This document shows positions 10,526-23,041 of a DNA stretch of 64,000 nucleotides, piece by piece. The stretch's first letter is position 1. The number at the start of each line of letters is the position of its first letter. Origin of the DNA: Eustoma russellianum (Eukaryota; Streptophyta; Magnoliopsida; Gentianales; Gentianaceae); assembly GCA_036186865.1 (NCBI GenBank), contig AP025074.1, forward strand, positions 8,075,791 to 8,139,790, in the 5' to 3' direction. Both the position numbers and the translations under genes were made by a program. The notes beneath the pieces are model-generated. The model made no database searches, was not told where the DNA came from, and saw only the letters and a list, made by a program, of their open reading frames with translations.

Positions 10526-12252
10526 ATCAGGTTCCTCTTTAACTCGCATATCCATTTTATTTTGTGTCAACTTTTGTTTTTTATCTTCTTCTCATCTTTA
10601 GTGTCGTTCAATCTATCCTTAAGAAGGTTGAATATCTTTGTTGAGTCCTGTTTTCATTATCCTTGTCATTAAATCCGAAAACTACAAAAAAAAATTATGT
10701 TTCTTATGTTTTTATTCCAAAGCCGTGGGCTTTCTTTACTTTCTTTGTGTCATTAATCAATAAAATTACAGTTTGAGTTTGTATTTCCCATTTCTAGCTA
10801 TAATTCCGTGTGTCTTCTTGTTTGTTGTTCATGTTATAAAGCTAAAACACAAAAAAATCTGTTTCTCTTTGATTTTAGCCATGTGCCTTTCTTAAGTTGC
10901 AAAGTTGTTAAATCTGTTCAAAATTAAAAGCTAATCATACAACTTGGAGAAATAAGGTCGATGAACAAATGCTTCAACGTTGACTGAAGTTTAATATCTC
11001 ATTTGGAGGACTATTGGACAATTAAGATGTGACAAAATTCTTGGAATTGAAAGGAATTATACGGTTAAGGGTTAATACAACATGCTTCAAGGTTGGCTGA
11101 ACCTTTGACCTAACTTGATTGTATAAGATTGGAGGACTATTGGAAAATTAAGACATGACAAAAACCTTGGAACTAAAAGGAATTATACGGTTAATACAAA
11201 TGCTTCAACGTTGGATGAACATTTGCAATTACTTTGGATTGTATTTCAATTGCTTAAATGCTTTTCTTAAACTTTAAGTTCTTAGTTTAGAGTTCATTTA
11301 AGCTATACTTATATTGTAGTCCATTTGCTTACATTGCTGCCAAAGTATTTACTACATTCTTCTTGTATTCGAAGCTCTTAACTTGCTTTAAAGACTTTGT
11401 GTATATTCACTAGCTTGTTTGATTGAACTTTGTGGCATACCTTGTGTTTCAGATTTGCTTAGCCATTTCTCATTAAGCAAAACCTATACTTTGTTCATCT
11501 TGAACAAAGCTAGGCTAAGCTATCTTTGCCGAGTTTGTATCCTACAAAAAAGAGGCCAAAACAGCTTGTATACACATACAACCTTGTACCAATTCTGAGC
11601 TAAAAGAAACTTCAGTTTGAGAAGCCAAACTCACACCAAAGTTCAAAAGAAGGCAAAAGGTGTACAAAGAGAAAACTTGCGAACAAAACCATACCAAGTG
11701 CAAGGAAAGAAACATTTCTTATTTACAAAGAACAAAAGTCAAACAGATACTATAAGAACCTTGAACACTTTTTTGCTTCTACTTTTATTCATTCTTGCAT
11801 TTGAATTGCATAAAGCTTAAGGTAAGTTAAGGATTGCCCAGAGCAACCCCTTAGCTTTTCTTGACTCAACCTTTGACATTATTTTCGGTTTCTACCTTCT
11901 TTGATTTCTAGAATAATCCAAGATTGTTGTTTAACATATTGGGGTTTGTGGTTGTTTGGAGTAAAGGAGTTGCGAGCTGAGATTTGAAGTTTGGTGTGCA
12001 AGATTTCAGATTTTGAGAGTGTTCACTTGGTTGCTGTTATGGTTGTTCCTAGCTTCAGATTGTCAAGGAAACACAAGGAATTGAGAGACCACAAATAGAG
12101 AGAGGGAGAACAGACACTGTTTTTGTTTAACTAACGTAACAACCCTCTTTTGTCTGTGTTTGTTTTCTTTTTCTTTGTTTACTTGTTTCATTTCAGCTCT
12201 CAATGGAAAGAACACCAAAACACCATCCAGCCGACCCTTGGAGGAGGAAAGA
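10526..12252 (+). other. Leader of gypsy B
   Basis: This is a 1.7-kb untranslated leader. Three related stretches at about 10973-11230 repeat a TGGAGGACTATTGG / AATTATACGGTTAA pattern. The stem-loop equivalent (ATTGCCCAGAGCAACC) is at 11831-11850, directly after a strong donor-like AAG|GTAAGTTAAGG at 11820. An acceptor-like TTTCATTTCAG lies at 12186-12196, just before gag. The donor position used in the relatives has decayed here, so splicing in B may differ. Confidence 0.65.
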
Positions 12253-13430
12253 ATGGAACCAAGCATGGCACAAATTGTACACATGTTAAAGAAGACAATG
12301 AATGATAATGAAATGTTGAGAAGTGACGTTGAGGATCTTAAAAAGCAATCAACTGATCATCCCACCAAAGGAGAGAGTTCAAACCAAGGTAAGAGAGAAC
12401 ATTTTGAAAGACAAGAGGTCTATAGCCAGGTACCCGCTGACCCTAGAAGAGCAAACCATTCTAATGTACCTTTTAGACCCCATGAAGAAGAACCTACTTA
12501 TGAATACCCTGAATACAATGAAGAAGCCTACCATACCCCTCAAAACCGCAGGATACCTAGACCTAACCAACAAGAAGAGGAATTTCTTAAGACTAAAATG
12601 AACATTCCAATATTCTATGGTAGAAGTGACCCTGAAGCCTATTGGGAGTTGGAGGAAAAGGTTGACCTCATCTATGATTGTACCAACTACTCAAAATGGG
12701 CTAAGGTACGTTATGCAATAATGGAATTTGTGGAGTATGCTTTAATATGGTGGGATCAGAACCAAAACCTTGGAAAGAGAGCCCGTGAGCCAACCATTTC
12801 TTCTTGGGATGAGTTAAAAGGAGAAATGAGAAAAAGATTCATTCCCTAGCATTATGAGAGAGACATCTACCAAAATCTACAAATCCATATCCAAGGAACC
12901 CAAAGTGTAGATGAATACTTTAAAGAATTGGAGCTTTTGATGATTAGGGAAAACGTTAGAAGAACCCCAGGAAGCCACCATGGCAAGATTCTTCGCTGGG
13001 ATGAATTGGGAGGTAGCTAACAAAGTTGAGATACTATGCAGATTTGTGATCATTGGTGCATTTGGCGGAGAAGATTGAATGCCAACTCAAGGTAAAATCC
13101 CCCATCTCTTCTTTTGGTTTTAAAGCTAACACTTCCTCTATTGCAAGAGTGTAGCCTAGTTCAACAAGTGAGTTGAGGCCTTGACAAAACTCTTACCAAA
13201 ACCGTGGCCAACAAGCTGTACAAGGAAGGACACAACCAACTCAAGGACATGCACGACAAGCACAACCAACCGTGGACAAATGTAAACAAAGGGTCGTGGA
13301 AAGTAATGCTTCTAATCCAACTACTAGGAATAGAGATATTCAATGTTTTAGACGCCAAGGAAAAGGCCACATGGCACGACAATGTCCTAACCTTAAACGA
13401 GTCATGTTCGTTAAAGAATTAGATGAGTAT
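12253..13430 (+). pseudogene. gag: Gypsy B Gag, frameshifted
   Basis: The frame opens at 12160 upstream of a likely start (MEPSMAQIVHMLKKTMNDNE at 12253). Capsid-like residues follow (EEEFLKTKMNIPIFYGRSDPEAYW, EYALIWWDQ). A stop sits at 12847, and frameshifts follow at ~12960 and ~13030. The zinc knuckle at ~13340 reads CFRRQGKGHMARQC: the second cysteine of CCHC is arginine, so metal binding is probably lost. The ATG next to the acceptor (12203) is out of frame, which also points to decay. Confidence 0.8.
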
Positions 13431-14030
13431 ATCACTGATGAAGATAAGGAAGAAACTAAGAATGAACAAGACCTTGCAAATGAAGAATGTGAGGAAATTG
13501 TTGGTGAGGATGATGATCTTGCATCTAAAGAGTTGTTGTTAGTGGTTAGAAGAGTCCTTAACACAACCCTTGAAGCTGTGGATCATGCTGAACATAAAGA
13601 TAATGTCTTTAACATTCATTGCATGATAAAAGATAAGATTTGTAACTTGATAATTGATTCTGGATCATGAACTAATTTGGCTAGCATTGAACTTGTAAGG
13701 AAGCTAAGTTTACCATTGATTAACCACCCACAACCATATACACTCTCTTGATTAAATGATGATGGTGAGTTGCATGTTTCTAAACATGTTTTAGTTTCAT
13801 TATCCGTTGGAGGCTACAAGGATGACGTTTTGTGTGATGTTGTGCCTATGTATACAAGTCATATCATTTTAGGTCGGCCATGGCAATATGATAGAACAAT
13901 TACATATGATTGTCATCTGAACATGTATTCATTCAAGTACAACAAATTATTCAAGTTTCATGCCTTACCTCCTAACGAAGTGCTTCAAGATAAGAGAAGA
14001 ATGAAAAAGAACCAGAACGAGAGAACTTGA
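13431..14030 (+). pseudogene. Gypsy B protease-like domain
   Basis: The frame after the knuckle contains LIIDSGS, the retropepsin active site, then an in-frame TGA at ~13668. It continues as VSKHVLVSLSVGGYKDDVL and SHIILGRPWQYDRTITYD, matching the gag-pol copies in G and F. It ends near 14030 and no RT follows. The next frame (14051 on) is unrelated to pol. Confidence 0.75.
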
Positions 14031-14050
14031 GAAACAATTCTTAGCTTGCA

Positions 14051-15013
14051 TTGAAAGAGAGATCAAGTCCTGAAAAGACAACCCTTGTTGCTAAAGAACT
14101 GTGTGATAGACATGTTCTTATTGCTAATTCCAAAATACCTACCCACACAAAAAGGAAATCAAATGATGACCATGCTTGTGTGCAAGAAATGTGTGAGGAA
14201 AAGGAACTTGAAATTGATGATGAATTGAATGCATCGCTTGATGATTCACTTAATGATCTTATTGAAGTTCTTGGCTTACAATCTGTACCATCATGTGAAG
14301 ATCTTAGTGAACCTGATTTGAATGTGGAAAAAGATGCATTTGAAGTTGATAATCAAATTTTGATTGAGAACGAGGAAGGTGATATACATGGAATGCAAAG
14401 TGAATCTTTACTTTGGCCAGCATTTAGGTGTGATACTTATAATTTCTATGACATATTTGACATATACACACACATGCAAAATAGAAAATAAAAACAGCCC
14501 AAGAGATTCATTCATGACTTGCGTGAAAAGAAAACCTCTAAAGAAAACATTGTCACATCATGTTATTCTCTTTTTTATACTTATTTAACGTGCGATGATG
14601 TTGTAATTGTGATCTATTTGATGATTGCGTTACTTTTGATCACTTATGTGCATGACCCAGGAGGTTACGTGTCAGTGTTCAAAGGTTTAAGGTTTGAATG
14701 TTGCATGAATGATGAGCTACATGTCTTATGCTTGCAACATGAAAATGCTCTAATATTGGGCATTGAAGATATCTCTCTCATTTTGGGTCTAAATATGTTG
14801 AATGATGTGTTTTTGCGTGTTATGGGATGCTACCACATTAATCATGTTTTTATGAAACTAATAATGCATCCTAAACATGTAAAGAAGAAAGCATTTCACA
14901 TGTTTATAAGGATTCATGAACGAATCCTTTTCAAGAGAGAGGGAATGATGAGATCCAGAGAAGCATACAAGTCCTACCCCACCTTCATTACATGTTATTT
15001 ACATTCTTTGTAA
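14051..15013 (+). pseudogene. Acidic/hydrophobic HPKH frame of gypsy B
   Basis: Two frames follow the protease. The first (14051-14491) is acidic (EEKELEIDDELNASLDD, SLNDLIEVLGLQ). The second (14519-15013) has a hydrophobic stretch VVIVIYLMIALLLITYV at residues ~28-44 and MHPKHVKKKAFHMF at residues ~116-129. A frameshift around 14490-14590 probably separates halves of one ancestral frame. The end overlaps the polypurine tract and LTR start. The layout matches 31714-33009 (C) and 36934-38100 (D). I do not recognise a known family; an env-like membrane protein or a remnant of host origin are both possible. Confidence 0.6.
14932..14945 (+). promoter_or_regulatory. Polypurine tract of gypsy B
   Basis: AAGAGAGAGGGAA ends directly at the 3' LTR start. 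Confidence 0.85.
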
Positions 15014-16031
15014 CGTTTTGAAATGGTTAAGGGTGTATCTTGTAATGGTAGTACTTAAATGTGTATTAGACAAGCATAGGGCATGCTACATATCTTGTAC
15101 AAGTCTTGTTAGTGTTTGTACAAGGTTATTACAGGTCACTTGAAAGAGGAATGAAGCCATAGCATGAAGCAAACACAAAACTGAAATAGATGGACAGGAC
15201 CAGGCTGGCGTAGTGTTCGTATTTCGTCCATATCTCCTCAACCACAGCTTAGATTCCTTTGATTTTTGTTGGAGCTTCAATTTAAGAGATTAAGCTACAA
15301 CTTTGGTGTTTTGCATTCATTATCAAGCTCAAAAGACACCATGAAGTTGAAGCTGCTGAATCAACAGCCGCTTCAAAGGTACACACCTAGAAGCAGTTGA
15401 AACTTAAACACGCTATATCTCCTTCATCCCAGCTCCAAATCGGATGATTCAAAAGCAAAAATTGGAGTTCTTTTAATTACCTATAACTTTCTTGACGACA
15501 CTTTTTTGGTCCAATCAGAAACAAGACCTTAAAACCAAGTCGCAAAAGTACTGCACAATTCTGCCAAGAAAAAAAAGCTGAATGTTTTGTTTGCTTGCAA
15601 GCATAGTTTTCTTCTACTTTTGAGCCGTTGTTTTCATTGGCTAATAGTTAGGCTAGAAACTATATTTTAATGTGTATTTTAGGCTATAAATAGGTCTCAA
15701 ATCCTTTGTAAAATCTCAGCACTTTATATCAAAATTTCAAACAAGTTTCTTTGAGAAACCTTTGTTGTTTTCTTGGTTTCTTCTTAGAATCAAGGCTAGG
15801 CTCAATCAAGGCTTGAATAACCTTGTGGGGAGTGCTCACTAAGAGGGGAACAACCAGGTGGGAGGTTATTGAATATGTGTTGATCCTTTTAAACGAGTTC
15901 GTTCAAAACTGGGTGATTCTTCGTCAAAACGGAAGCAAGGGAAGCTGTAAACTCTTTGTGTCTAAACCATCTTGAGGAAGGAGATCATTGATAGTCAAAG
16001 AAAGATCCCGCCCATATCGAGTCTTGTATCA
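14946..16031 (+). repeat. 3' LTR of gypsy B
   Basis: TGATGAGATCCAGAGAAGC..CTTGTATCA. It is directly repeated with 9440-10512. It is followed by resumed A' leader (TTTCACTAATCAG). Confidence 0.9.
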
Positions 16032-16120
16032 CTTGTTTTCACTAATCAGCTTACTTTGCTTGTTTTCTGTTAGCTTTGTATTTCTTTGTTTTCTATTTTT
16101 CTTGCATATTTCAGGTATAA

Positions 16121-17037
16121 ATGGAGCCTAACTCCCAAAATTCATCTAGCAAATGAAAAGAGGTTGAATGGCATGATCCTTGAATTCAACAGATTACTGA
16201 ATTGCTAAAAACCATCCTGGAAAGCCAAAGCATGTATAGAGTTAAGTTGGATGAGTTGAACCAAAGATTAGACAAAGGTGAAGGCCAAGAAAAAAGTAGG
16301 GCAGTCCCTACAAATCAAACAAGAAGGCCTACCCAAGAAGAATTTGAGGGAGAAAGTCAAAGATAGCCCACTATTGAACCAAGAAGGTTCGTAACTCAAC
16401 AAGCCCCAAGAAGGAATCCACTGCAAAGGTATAATGATGACCACAACCCATTTGAACAGGATTTTGGCAATTATCAACCCCCTGGTTATCATAGACGACA
16501 AGATCCTTTTTATCCCCAAGATGACGATTCTTAAAAACTAAAATAAGCATTCCAACGTTTATGGTGAAAGTAAAATGGAGAAGTACTTATAATGGGAAAC
16601 TAAAGTGGATTTAATCTTTTCTTGTACAAACTATAGTGAGTTGCAAAAGGTGAGGTACACATCCATTGAATTTTTAGGACATGCACTAAACTAGTGGACT
16701 AATCTTTGTAGAAATAGGACTAAAACAAGATAACCACAAGTCCTAACCTGGGAGGAAATGAAATATGAGTTGAGACATAGGTTCATCCCTAACAACTACG
16801 AAAGTTCCATTTTCACAACTTTGTATAACTTAAGACAAGGAACTAGTGAATGGATACTATAATGAACTAGAGATTTTGTTAGTAAGATCTAACTTGCACG
16901 AAATTGAGGAATCAACCAATCACGTTTTCTACATGGCTTGAACATAAAAATAGCAAAAGGGTTGAACTCCAACCCTATCTTGACTTGACATCCATGGTGC
17001 ATATGGCTGAGAATATTGAACAACTTAAGGTACATAG
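16121..17037 (+). pseudogene. gag: Gypsy A' Gag, N-terminal part
   Basis: It starts ATGGAGCCTAACTCC after the intron acceptor and reads MEPNSQNSSSK with an early stop, then TELLKTILESQSMYRVKLDE. Proline-rich and RRYNDD-like text follows as in the G and F gag genes, and the capsid region is still alignable (YSELQKVRYTSIEF, LRHRFIPNNYESSIFT). There are many stops and indels. It is cut at 17037 by Copia-2 inside the stretch equivalent to IEHQIKVHSSS of the F copy and resumes at 61189. Confidence 0.85.
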
Positions 17038-17384
17038 TGTATGACCTGTAAGGCACCACTAGAAGAGGGGTTGAATAGTAGGTGCGGAAAAATTTGGTTT
17101 TTATAAAGTTTTGATCCAAAAATCTAACTTCTGAAAACAATTTCTGTTTTCATATTCTGATTTGCAACATTTGAAAGACCTGGTTACAGACCTTCAAAAA
17201 TTCTGAAATTTGGAGAGATTCTAATCTCAGATGTTCTGAGTATCTCCTAAAAATTTCAGATTAAAATTCAACCTCTAATCCTTTGAAAACATGTTTGCAG
17301 TCAGATTGCATGAATATGCCAGAAATAGTACTCCTATTTAAAAAATTTATTCCGCTTAATTCGTAACTCCCAATGGTCTGAAAA

Positions 17385-18698
17385 TGATGAGCTACAGCCT
17401 AACCTTGTGGATACAAACACTGATGATGACACCTCACTGCCCCGCACAGGTCCCATAACAAGGAGTATGGCTAAGAAGTTGTTACATTGTGTTGAATCAT
17501 TTCTTTACAGGCATGAAGAGGATGAACCAAGCAGAGATGATGTCCATTGGGTTTATATGATACAAGCTTTGATCTAGTTGTATCAAAAGCATGTTGTACA
17601 TATCTTTAGTTGTTCTTTTTAATATTGTTGGTTGGTTAACCTTGTTTTAGGATAGTTTGTGTTGTATTATTGCCTTGTCATTCAGGTACACGTTCTTAGC
17701 TTGAAAATGCAATTAGAACCTGAATTTTTGTTCAAGCAAGGAGGTGATAAGCAAGTAGCTTACAAGCAAGGAGGTGACAAGCACCCATGTCAAATCTGAA
17801 TTCTTCTTCACGTTGAAACAAGGAAGGACAAGATGCTCAACTCATTAACCAATAGGAAGAAGTCTTGCAAATGTTCAAACCAATCACAATCAAGTTGAAG
17901 ACAAGAATGCAAGCTGTACAACAATTGATCCAATCAAATTCCTTGAAGAATTTGGCTGGTTTAGGGCCTAAATGGGTTGAATATTCAAAGCCTAAACTAC
18001 AACCAATCAAAGGGAGTTCAAACCAAGCTGCTCAATGCATTATCCAATCAAAACTTTGGCTGAAAACTAGCATGGAAGAAACGGCTGATTAAGCTTAATT
18101 CTTTTGAAAATTCAAAGCCACACTCACAACCAATCAAAGCCTAAATCAAAGCAAGCTGCTCCAAGGCTTATCCAATCAAATTGATCAAGAAAAAGGCTGG
18201 AAACAAAGCAAGGAGTACACGGCAAAAGCAACCAGATTTCTTGGAACCAAAGTTGTTCAAAAGCAAGCATGTTATTTTAGACTTGTACCTTGTACTTTAA
18301 ACCTTGTACCTATGTCGTTTTCGTTTGTTATAAGTAAGGTAGGAACCTGAATGTACAAAAAACACAATTCAAATACATTTCAATCAAAATTTCCTTTAAG
18401 GAATTCTCAACTTTTCTAGTTGAAGTTAAAACCACTTAACGGTTTCTTCCAAGTTCATAGCCTAGAACTTGTTAGTATTTACTTCATTTTTGGTTTACAG
18501 CATCTTAGGGTCTCAATGAGGTTTTAGATGTGTTGGTATGCCAAAGAGGAAGAGGTGTTGGTATAAATTGAGCCAAGAACAAACGGTTACAGTTCAAGGG
18601 GTGTCATTGTGATGTTCTTTGCCATAGCTGAGGTTCAAACAATTTGGAATAGAAGACAAAGTCTTGGAAACGTTTTCTAGCCTTCGTCTGGCTCATCA
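17385..18698 (+). repeat. 5' LTR of gypsy C
   Basis: TGATGAGCTACAGCC..GGCTCATCA. The first ~190 bases encode the integrase tail seen again at 33800-33992 (GPITRSMAKKLLHCVESFLY). A weak TATA-like TTATAAGTA lies near 18328. An imperfect direct repeat of AGCAAGGAGGTGA is at 17738-17780. Confidence 0.9.
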
Positions 18699-18700
18699 AT

Positions 18701-18712
18701 TGGTATCAGAGC
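18701..18712 (+). promoter_or_regulatory. Primer-binding site of gypsy C
   Basis: TGGTATCAGAGC, two bases after the 5' LTR. Confidence 0.9.
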
Positions 18713-20099
18713 GTTGGTTAGTCTTCTATTCATGTTTACATTGTTTAAACTTGCATATATATGATGCTGCCCAAACCGTGTAGTAAATTGTTTTTATGTC
18801 CCTTTAGAATCTGTTAATTTAGATAGTTACTTTATGTTTTGAAGTGTTTATTAGATAGTTTACAATAGTTTGGTAAGTTAGTTTAAGTAGCAAAACCGAA
18901 AACACCACAAAAAGAACTTAGACTAGACCTAAGTGTTGTTAGAATCCCTTTGTGTAGTTTAGATTAAAACCGTGTGTGAAACTTGTTCTTCTAGTTCAAT
19001 CTAGCTTAGACAATGTTCATTAGGTCCTAATCTAGAAGTAAACGGTAGTTTAGTGATTCCTTAAAACAGAAAACTTGAACACAAAAATAGATTAGTTGAT
19101 AGTTTAGTTTGTAATCAAGTTGTTAAAATTCTGTTTTAGTAGTTGTGTGCAATCTGTTTTAGACGTTTTATTTGCTGCCTTATTTAGCTTAGTTAGAGTA
19201 GTTTACAACATAGTTAAAAGGTTTAGTTGGTTGTTTAGTTTAGCACAAGCAAATCCGAAAACTAAGAACAAAAAGGGTAGTTTTAGTTAGCTATGTATGC
19301 TGCCTAGTCTCTAGTTGATACACGCTTGTTGTGTTGAATACATAAACACTTGCATCTAGTATCATCTAGCTTAGAAACTGATTGCATCATACAAACGAAA
19401 ACCAAAACAAAAACTTAAAAAAAATCGAAACAATTTAGTTTAAACTTGATTAAATCGTTGAATGCTATTTGTTTAAACTTGTTGAATTTGATTTCACCAC
19501 CCCCGTTACACCTTAAGTCATTGTTTGGTACAAACTTGATTGAATCTTTTAATTGAAACATTATTGACTTGAGATTTGTTAAAAGTGAAGTAAATTTGTA
19601 AGAAACAAGATTTGATTTCAAATTTTGACGTTGGCTTTACGTTTATCTTCACTTGGGATTGATTCAATTGTTTAAAGACTTTATTGGACTTAAGTTCTTA
19701 CTTAGGATCACTTTGTCTATATTTATCCCTACACTGTTAAATTGCCGACCCTGTTATCATCTTGTTGTCTTTACACTTCTTCAACTTGCATTGAACTTTC
19801 ATCTATATTTGGTTGTTAAATTTGTGAAACAGTTTTCATATCATTAGTGTTCTTCCGTGTTGTTTAAAGAACGTTTCACAAAAGCCACACTAAAACTTGT
19901 GCAAGTAAAACTAAAGAAAAAGAAGCCGTGAGCAATGTCTCATAAAGGCAAGTGAACAGTAGTCTCACAAAACAGACAAAGCCAATCCAAAGGAAAATAA
20001 TTAGGCTTGTTTGTGAAAGAAACTAAGAGAAAAGTCATTTTTAACGTCTAAAAGCAAGAGACAAGACGTATGAGTGATTTGCACAAGGAGTGAGATATA
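18713..20099 (+). other. Leader of gypsy C (first part)
   Basis: This is AT-rich untranslated leader with recurrent TTTAGTTTAG / GTTTAG motifs at 18800-19260. It is cut by Copia-1 at 20100 and continues at 31314. No gene is seen. Confidence 0.7.
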
Positions 20100-22790
20100 T
20101 GTTGGACCTGTATAGCACCACTAGAGGGGGGGGTGAATAGTGGGTTAGCGGAAATTACACTACAATTACCTTCAAAAAGTTGTTTGAAGACCCCTTTGCC
20201 TCTTTAGCCTCAGGTTCTGGAATTTCCAGAAACAGTTCAATGTTTTGAGTGCTTTGGTTGAACCACTTATACACCTGTGCAAGCTCTCAAACTTGGCAGA
20301 GATCAAGTTTAGAATGTTTATAGTATGTCATAAAAATTTCAGTCAATTCCAAGCAAGTTTGCACGTTCAAATAAGCAAGATAAGTAAAGTGTGCAATTCT
20401 GGCAGTTTCAGGCAGAATGTTAGCTTAACTTCAAACGATGATATCTCAAAATCTACCCGTGCTATTTTGATGAATCTTATGTCAAATTAAACCTTATGAT
20501 GTCTAGTTTAATTTGATATAAGGCTCACTTCAAGATTCGCAGGATAACCTATTCAAATTGAACAAGTTTTGCACACTGGTCAGAATTGTTCACAGAATGT
20601 AGCAACAATTTTGTGAAGACGATTTGAATATGCTAAACTCCTTAGAATTTAGTATTCTTGCGGCTAATGAAAGCTAACACATTGAAGTATAATATATCCA
20701 AAATTCATGCAATTCTAAGACTGTTTGCTTGTTCAATTATGCGTGCCAAGTTAGTGTAATTCTCAGGCAGAAAACAGTAAGTGCAGGAAATAAGTAAAGA
20801 ACACAAGGAATTATCCTGGTTCGGTCAATGTGACCTACTCCAGTCCCAAGAGACACCTTCTCTTGGATTTCACTAAACACCAAACACCAATATCACCTTA
20901 CAAAGCCAAAGGAAGAAGCTTTTCACCAACTTCTTCAAGAGACTTCACCAAAACAAACAGCAACTAGTTTGTTTCACCTTTGCACCTTTGCACCTTTTGC
21001 TCACCTCTAAGGAGTAAGCTTTATACACCAGCTTCTCCCTTACAATATGTCGTTTAAAAGGTGTTGAAATGACAAGAAATGAAGAACTATACAATCATAA
21101 AGCTTGCTGCAAATATGTTCTTCAATATAGAAGAATAGAAGAGAAGAATGGAGACAAAGAGCTGAATGTCTTGCTTGCTTTTCTTTTGTTTTTCGTTGGT
21201 GCACTTTTACTCTTCACCTTTGGAGCTATTTATAGCCAAGAGGACAGCCTAAAGGCTCCTCAAAGTAGACGTTGGAATGGTTGAAGAATGGAGAGATTTC
21301 AGCACTTTTCTAGCTTTCAAACTTAAGCTTATCTTTTGTTGCTTTGAATTGGTCTTCAAACTGAACTTTTATCCTTCATCTTATCCCATTATAAACGTTG
21401 GAATGAGGTGGAAAATGACTTTATTTGAACGTTTAAAAGGCAGCTCCCAATCAGCAATGTCCATGTGTAAATAACTTGCCATGTATGCAGCTGAATTGGC
21501 GTGTATTTTGCACAATTTTATCTCCTCATTTTGAACACTAAATGAACGTTGGAATGGCCTAGAAGATAGGCATTGGAGAGTAGTTCAAAGATAGATAGAA
21601 ATCAGCCAAGCTTTTGAGTTTGAATTAGTCTTCAACTTTTGAACACATAGCCGTTGCATAGCTTTCTTGGTTGAGAGATTTTTGCTCCAAATTTGAACCA
21701 AAATAGCCGTTTGTAACCAGCTCCAAAATATACAAGAATAGTCATTTGAAATCAGCACCAAAATAGGATTTATTTCAACTTGCCTTGACTTGTTCAAAAT
21801 CTGAAAATTTGAACATGATTTGTGTGCCAATATCCGTTTGCACACATATAATATATAGCCATTTATGTCTTCAACATGTAGCATAGAATACCATATGAAG
21901 AATGCCAAGAATTCCAAGAAAACCATATATGTGATAACCATAATATAAGAATCCCAAATGATATACCATGCTGCCCGTTTCCATGCTGCCCGTTTCCATA
22001 AATATAGGACATGTACTATATGTGACATAAACACATATAAACATCATATAAACAATATATAACACGTTAGAAGATCCATTGGCAAGTGAAGAGACCAGAA
22101 TACCCCTTAGCACAAAAATAGGAATTTTGTCCTAGGATGAACCTAGACATGGTGCTGCTCCAGATTCATTTTTGCCATGATGTGACATGACTTATAAATG
22201 TGTCATATGATCATATAAATCCGTTGGAAGAAGACCAAATAAGAATGAGAAGTCCAAATGGTGAAATTACCAAAATAACCCTTATAAAGATCAATAAGCT
22301 TCACCACCGTGTCAAGTCAGTTTTTATCCGTGTCAAGCATGCTTTTCCTCAGCCAATTAGATTCTAAATTGAATAAGGATCATGTGGGCTTTTGAATCAC
22401 TCAATTTGGAGTTCATTTGCCCAAGATATGAACCAAAACCTGCAATAGGATACTAAACCAAGCAATTTGCCTTATATTGTAAGTCATGTGACTTCAAGGC
22501 TTGGTTAGATCATATAATTAACATGTATTGGCATATATATCATCTAAGATCAGTTTGAACATGTCTTGATTTAGACATGTGATTGAATTGGCCAAGTTCA
22601 ATCTCATGATCTTAATCAAACTTGTTCAATCTTGATTCATTCAATCAATTTCACATTTAGCTCATAAGTTCATATCTTGCACATTATACTTTAAACGTTA
22701 CACACATATACATGCTCACATATGCATTTTGCAATCATTCAAACATGATATATCACAACAATCTCCATCAAAACATGATATATCACAACA
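20100..22790 (-). repeat. 3' LTR of Copia-1
   Basis: 2691 bp. The U3 end carries a 30-bp tandem repeat (AAACATGATATATCACAACA + ATCTCCATCA) whose second copy forms the LTR terminus. The TATA box on the - strand is at 21226-21234. Short open frames here (for example 21585-22034) recur in the other LTR only because the LTRs are copies. Confidence 0.95.
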
Positions 22791-22980
22791 ATCTCCCCCT
22801 TTTGATGATTTGCGAAATTACCCCACATATGTGTATATTAAGCATCTAAATCAAGTGTAAGCTTCTCTTTAAATCAAGTTAAGCTGCTCCCCCTTAATGT
22901 GTTATCTCCCCCTTAACATGATATACATATATGTTATCTCCCCCTTAACATGATATACATATATCTCTCCCCCTTAATTT
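22791..22980 (-). promoter_or_regulatory. Cluster of polypurine tracts of Copia-1
   Basis: On the - strand, AAAAGGGGGAGAT abuts the LTR at 22791-22803. Four more AAGGGGGAG-type tracts follow upstream (about 22888, 22906, 22939 and 22969), some within a repeated TTAACATGATATACATATAT unit. Multiplied polypurine tracts have been described in Sireviruses. No gene lies between here and the pol stop at 23042. Confidence 0.75.
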
Positions 22981-23041
22981 TGTAAATTATGCAAAAGACT
23001 GAACCGAGTTAGCAATACCCAGAATGATCTAGACAGTATTG

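Larger units (their letters stand above)
9440..16031 (+). mobile_element. Gypsy B, RT-less (non-autonomous) element
   Basis: It has LTRs of 1073 and 1086 bp starting TGATGAGATCC and ending GTATCA, a PBS at 10515 and a polypurine tract at 14932. Flanks TTTGT (9435-9439) and CTTGT (16032-16036) look like a TSD with one mutation. The interior holds a decayed gag, a protease-like domain and a two-part acidic/hydrophobic frame with the HPKH motif. There is no RT, RNase H or integrase, so it must have moved using enzymes from another element. Confidence 0.85.
9395..16114 (+). other. Putative A' leader intron containing element B
   Basis: The donor is GTAAG at 9395. The acceptor is CATATTTCAG at 16105-16114, six bases before the gag ATG at 16121. 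Without B (9440-16031) and one TSD copy the intron would be about 123 bp, close to the 124-131 bp in relatives. ACTAATCAG near 16043 could be the branch site. Confidence 0.45.

Noticed and set aside
20245..22113. Several open frames (71-149 codons) in the Copia-1 LTRs, repeated at 28762-30631
   Set aside because: They are identical only because the two LTRs are copies of each other. They contain no recognisable domain and lie in non-coding U3 or U5 sequence.
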